In this document: positions 55,818-64,000 of the stretch, one piece after another
How positions within the stretch are numbered: position 1 is the stretch's first letter
Layout of the letters: every line of letters starts with the position of its first letter
Origin: Sabellastarte sp. h YS-2021
Taxonomy: Eukaryota; Annelida; Polychaeta; Sabellida; Sabellidae
Assembly (NCBI GenBank): GCA_964017235.1
Contig: OZ024929.1
Location: 22,379,464-22,443,463 of the forward strand
Direction: 5' to 3'
Length of the DNA stretch: 64,000 nucleotides
The notes under the pieces: model-generated
Seen by the model: only the letters and a program-made list of their open reading frames with translations
Databases searched by the model: none
Told to the model about the DNA's origin: nothing
Made by a program: the position numbers and the translations under genes

Positions 55818-55965
55818 GGTCAAAATAGTGTGGTCGGGTCAGATTGCTTCCATTACTATATTTGATCTTATTTTATTATCCATCAGAATATTTCAGTTGG
55901 CTGTAATTAAAACTTTTGTTGCTAAATAAATATTAAGTTAATTTTTTGTCTTTACCTGTAACAGC
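55818..55965 (-). repeat. intron block paralogous to 6037-6175
   Basis: Shares GGTC(G/A)GGTCAGATT, CATCAGAATATTTCAG, TGGCTGTAATTA and GTCTTTACCTGTAACAG with the block near 6.1 kb, in the same order and orientation. It lies between the lectin C-terminal exon at 62.9 kb and the lectin N-terminal exon at 54.8 kb. Confidence 0.65.
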
Positions 55966-56049
55966 TTTTCGCATCCATTTATTTTTATACAGTTAGAATC
56001 TTACAATTACAGAATTTTACACAATGTACAATACCTGTAATATATAGCA

Positions 56050-57960
56050 ATTAGTTACTACACATAATTTTAATATTGTTCAATAACAAAATTATACTAA
56101 ATGTCAATAAAAGATGTCTCCACAATGACTTTGAATTCTAATAAACTGTGGACAGCATTTCTTGTTCAATGAATTTTCTATTAACTTTAAAAAATTTCAT
56201 AAACACAGATCTTTTTCATGCTTAACACTTATAAAAATATAATATCTTGCTAATAGCAGAATGAAATATATAGCCCAAACTGAGTGTTCTTTAAAAAAAG
56301 TCATAAAATTTTATCCATTTCCATTAAATTTAGTTCATAACCATTTTCTGTTTCAATCCAATATATTACTTTGTTCCAAAAAGAATCTACTTTTTCAAAG
56401 CCTGAAAACAAACATATAATTGTATTTCACACAATCAGCACAGGTTTGCTTCTAAGATATTAATTTTTAAACAAAATGCATTAGAACCGAGAATTCTTTG
56501 AATGAATCTGTACTAACACCATACATAATACTTGTTATTGATTGTCCAGGACTTTATTGTATAAATTTGTCCCCAAAATTGCCATTGTTCTCTGTATTAA
56601 GTTTTGTTTATTTATTTGGGTTTTTAACGTCGCTTTCAACACTGTATAGGTCCTATCATGACGTGTAGTTTTATGGGCAGAGGATACCAACACATACAGT
56701 TGGTCAAGGTTCTGTATTGTAAGCTGTCAACCATCAGTAAGAAGCTTCCAACTTTCTTACATACAGTCCCGGGTTCAACCGCTGACCTCAGAGGTTGAAG
56801 GCGAGTCTGTTACCACTACACCACCATAGATGAATAGAAATGAACAGATGTGTAAATTCAATATTTTATTTCTATTATTTTTCCTAAGGGGACTGCTGTC
56901 TATAAGCCCAAACACTGACAACTTTTTTGCTTTATCTGAAGCTTAAAAAAATTAAAGTTTGGTATATCAGCTAATTTGGTAGAGAAAGTTAGGCATAACA
57001 CTAAAAACTCAGAGTTTCTCTCTTACAGTTTTGTGATGGCCTTCAACTTATCTTTTGGGTCTTTTTAATACCTACCCAGATAAGTTTTGCTTTTTTTCAG
57101 AATTTTCATTCAATCCCAAAAATGACCCCAATATCTCCAGTATATTTATAGTTGCCTGCAGAGAAGAATAGCTACCGTCTAACAAAATTGTAGTGTTACC
57201 TTCAAGTTGTGTAATTTAAGTACATGTTTACGAACTTTAATGTCCTTTATATTTCGATTTTTCTCAATTGATAAATTCAGAATTTCCGCTACAAGTAAAA
57301 CAGATTAGGGGCAAGTGGTATGCAGCCCCTTTCTATTGGAAAAAACTTCAGAGAGATTTCCACATCAATATTTTTATTAAATAATTTTATCCAGTTAATA
57401 AAATATTTGTTAAATCCAAAATTTCCAAGCACTTTATACAGAAATTCTAGCGACAGAATCAAAAGCCTTCTCAAAGTCAATCAACATCCACAATCCAGGA
57501 ATTTGATTTTTTGTATGTATTGTACATATTAAATCATATACTGAATTTCTAAAAATGGTCGTTAGAAATTGTGAAGTCGATATTACAATTGTTCGCTGTA
57601 ATATGGGCCATATTATAAATATATACAGCATAATTTAATTTTTCTTCTTCATAAATTAATGTAACATAATTGAAGTACTCGGTATTTTTAATGAAATTAT
57701 TATTAAATTTCCAATAACCCTGACTGAGATTGATATTAATTTCAATGACTGAATGGTATGAATGGTAGCTTGACCTTACTGAGGAACTATTTTCAAAATC
57801 TGCCATTGTAGAAGATATTAGAAAAGAGTCAAGCCTTGCTTGCTCGACCAGATATTCTTTCTCCCTAGGTGATGAACCCTGAATATATCTTGGGGTTTTA
57901 GAAACTTTAGGAAAACAAAGATATATTAATGCAAAAAGCACAAGAACTAAAGTTAGAAGT
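56050..57960 (-). mobile_element. decayed L1/Tx1-like LINE on minus, carrying a SINE
   Basis: Minus-strand pieces: endonuclease end (SPREKEYLVEQARLDSFLIS) and linker (GYWKFNNNFIKNTEYFNYVT) at 57.9-57.55 kb; after a large deletion, RT (LWMLIDFEKAFDSVA; SLEFLYKVLGNFGFNKYFIN; RFPIERGC) to 57.28 kb; RT end in several frames (LVAEILNLSIEKNRNIKDIK) to about 56.9 kb. The C-terminal part (EKVDSFWNKVIYWIETENGY, ILLLARYYIFISVKHEKDLC) is at 56.42-56.1 kb. The SINE at 56606-56828 sits between RT and the C-terminal part. Heavily mutated. Similar in type to the copy at 3489-5626. Confidence 0.75.
56606..56828 (-). repeat. tRNA-derived SINE (copy 3)
   Basis: On the minus strand the head reads TGGTGTAGTGGTAACAGAC (A box) and then CAGCGGTTGAACCCGGGA (B box). 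The body shares CTGACCA/ACAGTTGGTC-type segments with the other copies. It ends with AAATAAATAAA at 56606. It is nested in the decayed LINE. Confidence 0.82.
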
Positions 57961-58082
57961 GAAAATACCAGCACGTAACTATGCACTTAAAAGACTTCTT
58001 GCAAAACAGTTAGTTGATGAAGTCCTTTTATACGGAGCCCTAGAAGGGACATAAAATTGTTTTCCTGTCATTTTTTATCTCG

Positions 58083-58340
58083 TTACCACAAGATAGTAAG
58101 TCATTCCCACAAGATAGAAAGTTGTTACCACAAGTAAGAAAGTTGTTCCCACAAGATAGCAAGTCGTTCCCACTAGTTAGAAAGTCGTTCCCACAAGATA
58201 GCAAGTCGTTCCCACAAGTTAGAAAGTCGTTCCCACAAGTTAGAAAGTTGTTCCCACAAGATACAAACTCGTTCCCACAAGATACAAACTCATTCTCACA
58301 AGTTAGCAAGTCGTAACCACAAGATGGTAAGTCATGCCCA
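58083..58340. repeat. left arm: 21-bp tandem repeats
   Basis: About twelve units of the type AAGTCGTTCCCACAAGATAGC, some with AAGTTAG in place of AAGATAG. Because 21 is a multiple of three, open frames run through with a 7-residue period (CGNDLLS/CGNDFLT); these are by-products, not evidence of a gene. Confidence 0.9.
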
Positions 58341-58640
58341 CAACTTAGTAAGTCGTGGTAATGAGATACTAAGTTGTGGTAATGAGATACTAACTTGTGG
58401 TAAAAAGATACTAAGTGGTTGCGACAAGATGGAAAATCCTTGTTTTCATTCATGCCCACCCCTTATTAACTCATTCTCACCATTTACTAACTTGTTCCCA
58501 CCACTTCATAACTTGTTCCCACCACTTACTATCTCGTTTCCACCACTTACTATATCATTCCCACCAATTACTATCTCGTTCCCATCACTTATTAACTCGT
58601 TCCCAACACTTAGTAACTCATTCCCTGAGACCAGTAATAT
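58340..58640. repeat. variant 21-bp arrays with inverted core
   Basis: First a short array of AATGAGATACTAAGTTGTGGT-type units (58340-58420), then about eight units of ACCACTTACTATCTCGTTCCC type (58460-58630). Relative to the arm unit, the AAGATAGTAAGT core is inverted to ACTTACTATC while the CGTTCCCAC part keeps its orientation. The 21-bp period is retained. Confidence 0.75.
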
Positions 58641-58719
58641 GCAAACAGGGGTTAAAAATATTTATTATACAGTTATAACAGACACAACTAGATAACATAT
58701 AATTATTTAGTTATAACTA

Positions 58720-61145
58720 GATAACAAATCTAATCTAACCTAATGTGGACTTTTATAGCGCTTAATATCCATCACTGATGGACTCTAAGGCACATCTAAA
58801 CATAAAGCAAGGCAGTTAGCGTTAATCAAGGGACATAGCTAGGTCGTACCAAGGAGACACAGATGTGACGGGGGAGGCTATGGTGGGTAGGCTTTTGCAA
58901 ACAGGTAAGTTTTAAGCTTCTTTCTGAAGGAGGAAACTGATGTTGCACTGCGAACATCTTGAGGGAGGTCATTCCAGATCTTAGGAGCATCAAAGGCAAA
59001 ACTATGGCCAAAATGTTTGGCTGACTTAAAGACTGATGAATGGAAAGGAGGAAGTGTAAGGTATTGACGATCTGGGTGACTATGCCTAGTACTATAGGGA
59101 CAACTACCAAAAGACAAGAACGGTTCGAAGTAAGAAGGAGAACCACTATGCAAAAATTTATACACAAGTGTTGCGGTTTTAAAAATACAACGATACTTAA
59201 CAGGCAACCAGTGGAGTTTCTGTAGAATGGGTGTAACATGAACATACTTTCTATGATTAGTAACAATACAAGCAAGGGTTTTCTGAATACTTTGCAATTT
59301 GTGCTGATTGAAACCGGACAAACCTCTGAACAGAGAGTTACAATAGTCCAGACGACTACTAACCAAGGCATTTGCAGCAAGGACTGCCACTTTAGGAGTG
59401 AGATACTTTCTAATTGTACGGAGGTCACGCATCTGAAGGAAGCACACTTTGCAAGTCCTCTTGATATGCTCAGAGAATGAAAAATCTGCATCAAACCACA
59501 CACCTAGATTTCTAACAGTATCAACTGGATGAAGAAGGCTACCAAGAATGCTAACAGGAAAGTGAGAGGAAATCTTCTGACATTGAGCCTTGCAACCAAA
59601 GACAATAAACTCAGTCTTTTCAGGGTTGAGCTTCAATTTACTGAGAGACATCCACTCTTGAACATCATGAAGGCAGGCATTTAGCTTGGCAAGAGCCGAA
59701 GAAGCATTCTTGTGGGAGAGATGGATGTATAACTGAGTATCATCCGCATAAAAATGGAATTTAATATGTGGGTGGAGGCGAATAATTTTACTAAGTGGTG
59801 TTGCATAGAGTGAAAACAGTAATGGACCCAGAACAGAACCTTGTGGGACTCCATAGATGAGATTCCTTAATTCAGATAGTGTGGAGCCTATCTTAATGGC
59901 CTGGCAACGATTTCTTAAGTAGGAAGCAAACCACCTTAGAGCTTTTCCACCAAGACCAAACCAGGATTTAAGGTAACCAAGGAGAATATTATGGTCTATA
60001 GTGTCAAATACGGCTGATAAGTCAAGAAGTGCCAGAGAGAGATGAACCTCATTTTTTATAGACAATAAAGCAGTTTCCGTGGAATGTCCTGGCTTATATG
60101 CTGACTGATGAGGATAGTCCAGTTTGTTGTTATTAATGTGTGACGTTAGCTGCCTGGCAACAACTCACTCAACCAACTTTGACAGGAAACAAAGACCAGA
60201 CACTGGGCGATAATTTTTAAGGTCGTCTCTAGGAAGGGAAGCCTTTTTTATGAGGGGGGTGACAACCGCCTTTTTGAAAGAATTTGGGAAGGATCCTTCA
60301 ATGAGAGAATAATTTACCAACTTGGTAATGGAAGAGAGGAGGATATCAAGACAATCCTTAAGGAGGAATGTTGGTATAGGGTCTAGTGAGCAAGATTTAG
60401 TGGGGGATTAACTAATACACTTATAGATCTTGTCTTCAGTGACAGGCATAAAGGCATTGAAAGCAGGAAGCACCGAATCTGGTGCATCATTGAAAGAGCC
60501 AGAAGTAGCAAAGGTTTTGCTTATTTTATTGGAGAAAAAAGAAGCAAACATGTCCGCGAGGCTTTTGTCTGAGCTATGAGCAGGCAGGACAGTCTCAGAG
60601 GTGCGATGCAACACCTTCCTCAATGACTGCCATAGCTTCTTGGGGTCACGACTATTAGCAGTTATGAGATTTGTATAGAATGAACCCTTGTCTTTATTGG
60701 CCAGTCGATTACACCAGGCAATTTGCCTGCGGAATCTTGACCTATTCAACTCTGACTTATGTTTTCTCCACCTTCGTTCAAATTGCCGTCTAAGAGATCG
60801 AGCCATGCGATATGAACCAGACAACCACTCATCAGACTGCTGTTTAGCCTTGCGTGAAATGATAGGATCATGCTTGTCAAGTACCTGTCTAACACCAGTT
60901 ATGTACTGATTATAAAGTTCTGCAGCAGTACCTTCAGCGGACCGTACAAATGGTATATTATTAAGGTCATTTCTGAACTGGTCGATATCAATCCTGTGGT
61001 ACCGTCGATAAGAGACCCATTTGGCGATGCTGGTTGATGGGTGGGAGAAATCCAGTTGGCATCTTATGACAGCATGGTCAGAAATGAAATCCCCAACACT
61101 AACATTGCGGACAAAATCTGAGTCACAAGGAGATATCAAAACATC
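58720..61145 (-). mobile_element. L2-like LINE, 5'-truncated, nearly readable
   Basis: Minus strand. Begins at the endonuclease end (MISPCDSDFVRNVSVGDFIS, then DHAVIRC) at 61.14 kb. A long frame to 60408 ends in a stop, and another stop (TGA, probably from CGA) lies near 60168. RT follows: LLDLSAVFDTIDHNILLGYL, GVPQGSVLGPLLFSLYATPL, FYADDTQLYI (about 59740). A typical L2/CR1-type C-terminus (KLQSIQKTLACIVTNHRKYV, HWLPVKYRCIFKTATLVYKF, then FRKKLKTYLFAKAY) ends at 58878. The 3' tail GCGCTATAAAAGTCCACATT with TTAGATTAGATT is at 58733-58765. A relatively young copy inside the foldback element. Confidence 0.88.
58878..60065 (-). CDS. L2-like reverse transcriptase, open part
   Basis: A 395-codon open frame from the palm domain (first Asp in LLDLSAVFDTIDH) through YADDTQLYI to the conserved C-terminal segment ending FAKAYPP. 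It is the intact 3' portion of the LINE ORF2 described above; upstream stops separate it from the endonuclease end. Confidence 0.85.
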   Translation of the reverse strand: MSIKNEVHLSLALLDLSAVFDTIDHNILLGYLKSWFGLGGKALRWFASYLRNRCQAIKIGSTLSELRNLIYGVPQGSVLGPLLFSLYATPLSKIIRLHPHIKFHFYADDTQLYIHLSHKNASSALAKLNACLHDVQEWMSLSKLKLNPEKTEFIVFGCKAQCQKISSHFPVSILGSLLHPVDTVRNLGVWFDADFSFSEHIKRTCKVCFLQMRDLRTIRKYLTPKVAVLAANALVSSRLDYCNSLFRGLSGFNQHKLQSIQKTLACIVTNHRKYVHVTPILQKLHWLPVKYRCIFKTATLVYKFLHSGSPSYFEPFLSFGSCPYSTRHSHPDRQYLTLPPFHSSVFKSAKHFGHSFAFDAPKIWNDLPQDVRSATSVSSFRKKLKTYLFAKAYPP

Positions 61146-61277
61146 CAGAGTGTGAAAAACAGATAGAGAAATTATTTACAACATATATGAGCACATAATG
61201 GTGTAGTTCCCCTGAGGTGCCACATGCAGACATTATAACCCAATTAGTAGTAAACCTCTACCTTGTCCATGCCCATA

Positions 61278-61731
61278 CTTTTAGTAACCTCCAGAGTTCG
61301 CATGTTTCCTGTTATCAATTTTAATGGTTATTCTTCTTAGTTACCTAATTAGTGACCTTCAGAGGTCCTCTACTTATTGTTACAAGTTACAGAATGATAA
61401 GACTATGCAATTTATTGTATGAAAAGTCTGTGCAATTTGCAGCACAGCAAACACAAGTTTTGTTGCATCCAGGTATATAGCTTGTATGAGAATCCAATGG
61501 AGATCATGCAAGGTCTGCTGTGCCAAAAAGCACCCAGTCCAATGTAACTTACTAAAATATCTTAAAAGGACCAAGGAAAGTACCATAAAACAGGCACCTC
61601 TAAAATACAGTAATGCAATATACATGTTTCTATGTGTCTGTGTATCTGTAATAATAAGTAAGTGACCTCTAAAGGTCACTAGGTATGTTACTAAGAAGAA
61701 TAACCATTAAAATTGCTTAGGTCACTAAAAG
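61278..61731. mobile_element. MITE with long TIRs in the foldback element
   Basis: Inverted repeats: 61316-61383 (TTTTAATGGTTATTCTTCTT, then AG-TTACCTA and AGTGACCTTCAGAGGTCC) pairs with 61649-61713. The outer ends CTTTTAGTAACCT (61278) and AGGTCACTAAAAG (61731) also pair. About 265 bp of AT-rich spacer. It also contains the hairpin AGTGACCTCTAAAGGTCACT (61661-61680). Non-coding. Confidence 0.75.
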
Positions 61732-61839
61732 CCTACAGGCATATGTAAACTTGAATGGTATGCTAGTAGATGGGTGACCTCTTTATAAGATACGTATCAT
61801 AGACAAAGAAATTCCTGTACATTGGCATCAAAGCAAGTA

Positions 61840-62385
61840 AAACTTGTGGGAATGACTTCATATCTTGTGGTAATGACTTGCTATCTTGTGGCAATGACTT
61901 GCTAAATTGTGGGAACGACTTAGTATCTTCTGGTAATGACTTTGCTAACTTGTGGGAATGAGTTAGCATCTTGTGGTAACGACTTTGCTAACCTGTGGGA
62001 ACGAGTTAGTATCTTGTGGTAACGACTTGCTATCTTGTGGTAACGACTTGCTATCTTGTGGGAACAACTTGCTATCTTGTGGGAATGACTTGCTATCTTG
62101 TGGGAACGACTTGTTAACTTGTGGGAACGACTTAGTATCTTGTGGTAATGACTTTGCTAAATTGTGGGAACGAGTTGTGGTGATGACTTTCCTTACTTGT
62201 GGGAATGAGTTCATTTTTTGTGGCAACAACTTTCTAACTTGTGGGGACGAGTTAGTATCTTGTGGTAACGACTTTCTAACTTGTGGGAAAGACTTAATAT
62301 CTTGTGGTAACGACTTGTTAACTTGTGGGAACGACTTTCTAACTTGTGGTTATGACTTATTATCTTGTGGTAACAAGAGAAAAAA
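61840..62385. repeat. right arm: 21-bp tandem repeats
   Basis: About 25 units of CTTGTGGGAACGACTTGCTAT type, the reverse complement of the left arm. Small indels (AACGACTTTGCTAA) break the period in places. Longer than the left arm. Confidence 0.9.
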
Positions 62386-62425
62386 TTACAGGAAAACAGT
62401 TTTATGTCCCTTCCTGGGCTCCATA

Positions 62426-62585
62426 CGTTTTATGTGATAGTTGTTTTATTTTAATGGCTGATCAATGTACCAGTAATATTAGTTGGTTTGAGTAATTTAA
62501 TTTTAGTTGGTAACTGATTTAACCCCCTTCGGGGCTCTGTAACCTTTTAATACCTGATTACACATTATACAAGTTATCGCCCTGT
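62426..62585. other. unassigned, possible Gypsy leader
   Basis: Includes AACCCCCTTCGGGGCTCTGT, a short hairpin. It precedes the Gypsy gag scrap and might be its leader. Not supported further. Confidence 0.25.
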
Positions 62586-62680
62586 TGTTTGAAATGGCTG
62601 ACAGACCAGTGGCCTTTATTACTGCAAAGATGTTTTGAAAGGATAAGAAAAGAGGTATTTCGAGACTACCGTCCAAATGG
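62586..62680 (+). repeat. Gypsy gag scrap
   Basis: ATGGCTGACAGACCAGTGGC followed by CTTTATTACTGCAAAG matches ATGGCCCACAGACCAGTAGC and CTTTATTGCTGCAAAG at 15080-15116 in the Gypsy gag, and continues into TTTTGAAAGGA. A short fragment of the same family. Confidence 0.7.
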
Positions 62681-62917
62681 AATTTAGAAATAGTAAACAA
62701 GTCATAGTTAAGACTTCACACATCATTTAAAATAAATTATAAAAGTGAAGGTTACATTTTCAAACATTAAAAGAGAAGGATCTGAAAGGAATTGAAACAG
62801 AATTCATTTTTAACTGACAGACTGCAACTTGCTTTCATCAAGATAATGTGCAAAACTAACATAAACAGGACTGGCACAATCATAATGTAAAATACAGTGG
62901 ATAATTTCAATACATAC
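62681..62917 (-). other. probable intron
   Basis: Short AT-rich stretch downstream of the lectin exon donor. Confidence 0.35.
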
Positions 62918-62993
62918 CTATAACTCTCTGACACAAGATGGTATGGGGCTCACTGTTATCTACACTATGCCATTGGTTATTATCATTGATGTC
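62918..62993 (-). CDS. C-type-lectin-like domain, C-terminal exon (copy 2)
   Basis: A 76-nt exon on the minus strand between an acceptor ending CCACTTACAG and the donor GTATGTATTG; phase 0 in, phase 1 out. It encodes DINDNNQWHSVDNSEPHTIL followed by CQRVI. The core NQWHSVDN...ILCQ parallels NEWHSVDN...VICQ at 6894-7007, and GGCATAGTGTAGA is identical at the DNA level. Copy 1 is 38 bp longer at its 5' side and starts in phase 1, so the two exons differ in their upstream junction. Confidence 0.62.
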
Positions 62994-64000
62994 CTGTAAG
63001 TGGAATATGTATATTCTGTTAAATAAGATTCTACAATTATACACTAAAACCTTTAATTTTTTGCAACCTTTGGTGTTAAGCTGTTGGGGATAAAAGGAAT
63101 GCTTGATGGAGGATGTGTGGTAAAGAGGTTTTGAAACAACCCCGTAGTAGAACAATTTCTGCTCAGTAATAATTCAATACTTGAAATAATTAAGTGATTG
63201 ACTCAACAACCCTCATAAAATTTGCTATTTTGTATACATATATTTGGTTTTAATGTTACCACAGCACACTTGCAGGGGAGTAGGGAGGTTTTTTTTTATT
63301 TGTGACTCCTAAACCCTCAAAATGTTGTGGTATTAACTGGAATTTATTCTGGGGTGGAGGTGTAGTATAAGTTTTCCATAAAAAAGCAAAAAATTCAACT
63401 GTGAGATTATAAATGCGATTACTCATTATTAGGTATATATATTACTCTTTTACACATTGCAGAACCAGTCGGATACTTTACTTTATTAGAGGTCACAAAC
63501 AAATAGAGAAACAACTAATTTAAAAGAAATGTGCAACAGCATTACTTCTGAAGATACAAACCATTTAGTATTCTGGTAAGCACTGAAAAGTGAGAACCCA
63601 GCATTAACTTCCTTAGTTAAAGCGATACTCAGTTACACATTGAACAACTACATTGAACATTTTGGGTGTCTATGGAAGCTTGTGCTTCAAGGTCAAATCT
63701 CTGAAGGCTATAGAGGACATATTTTTCTACAAAAATATCATCTCTAAAGAGATTGAACTATCCATAGATGAGAACTAGCCATAAATTGTGTGAAAATGCT
63801 TGATGACCACCAAAGAAATGTCTGTGCCGGCCATCTTGTTTTTTAAAATGAAGCCAAGTATATTCCCAGGCATGATTGTGTAATAATCAACTAAACCTGG
63901 AAATTTTTAAAAAAAACCTAGGTATTACACTTCCTCTGATAGTGCAGTAAAATGAACCCTCTCTACACACTACAGTTGTCGGCGTAATGAAGCTTAATCC
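62994..64000. other. unassigned end of window
   Basis: AT-rich sequence upstream of the last exon on the minus strand. No further exon, repeat or RNA gene recognised. Confidence 0.35.

Larger units (their letters stand above)
58031..62425. mobile_element. foldback-like element with 21-bp tandem-repeat arms
   Basis: The outer ends are inverted: TACGGAGCCCTAGAAGGGAC at 58031 and, inverted from 62425, TATGGAGCCCAGGAAGGGAC; both continue with ATAAAA(T/C)TGTTTTCCTGT and then ACCACAAGATA. Flanks CCTTTTA (58024-58030) and CGTTTTA (62426-62432) may be a 7-bp duplication with one mismatch. The arms are tandem 21-bp units in inverted orientation. Between them lie only a variant array, an L2-like LINE and a MITE, so the element itself encodes no recognisable transposase. 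Superfamily unknown; long repeat-built arms resemble Foldback/Galileo-type elements. Confidence 0.85.

Noticed and set aside
58040..58459. Open frame with CGNDLLS heptad repeats
   Set aside because: Arises because the 21-bp satellite period is a multiple of three; similar frames appear on both strands of both arms.
61840..62385. CRISPR-like array
   Set aside because: Units are contiguous 21-bp tandem repeats without unique spacers, in an animal-type genome.

Overview
This window looks like AT-rich nuclear DNA of an invertebrate animal. The repeat families (L1/Tx1-like, I-clade, CR1-like and L2-like LINEs, DIRS-group tyrosine-recombinase elements, PIF-Harbinger, hAT, a Gypsy element, tRNA-derived SINEs) and the C-type-lectin exons would fit a mollusc, probably a bivalve. 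Species cannot be told from the sequence. No prokaryotic-type operon, CRISPR array, rRNA or clear functional tRNA gene is visible.

The host coding signal is sparse and lies on the minus strand. Four short exons with good splice sites are spread over 60 kb: a C-type-lectin-like C-terminal exon (62918-62993), a C-type-lectin N-terminal half exon (54727-54925), a second C-terminal exon (6894-7007), and a Thr/Ser/Glu-rich mucin-like exon made of 11-residue repeats (2584-3117). They may belong to one long lectin/mucin gene or to tandem duplicated genes. Paralogous intron sequence (about 6037-6175 and 55818-55965) follows both C-terminal exons. The exon-to-intron-block distance is similar in both places (about 0.64 and 0.71 kb) once insertions are subtracted, which indicates an old segmental duplication later inflated by transposons.

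Layout left to right: a TIR element (191-2055); mucin exon; 5'-truncated L1/Tx1-like LINE with a target-site duplication (3489-5626); lectin exon; a 3.5 kb TIR element of the same family (8036-11582); a decayed DIRS-like gag (12.7-13.1 kb); a decayed Gypsy element with protease directly followed by integrase (15.0-17.8 kb), itself cut by a LINE with a perfect 15-bp duplication (17811-21169). From 22802 to 38449 there is a four-deep nest: a hAT-type element holds a minus-strand DIRS element, which holds a CR1-like LINE, which holds a second, nearly complete tyrosine-recombinase retrotransposon.

Right part: another L1/Tx1-like LINE (38.5-41.5 kb), a 543-bp MITE of the first TIR family (41718-42260), a full-length I-clade LINE with a perfect 13-bp duplication and a single stop in ORF2 (43184-48915), an old Harbinger fragment, then a complete-ended PIF-Harbinger element with TTA duplications and two convergent genes (50279-53881). 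After the lectin exon at 54.8 kb come a decayed minus-strand LINE carrying a SINE, then a foldback-like element (58031-62425) whose inverted arms are 21-bp tandem repeats and which was invaded by an L2-like LINE and a MITE. A Gypsy scrap and the last lectin exon precede about 1 kb with no recognised content.

Family names rest on motif recognition by eye; no database search was run.
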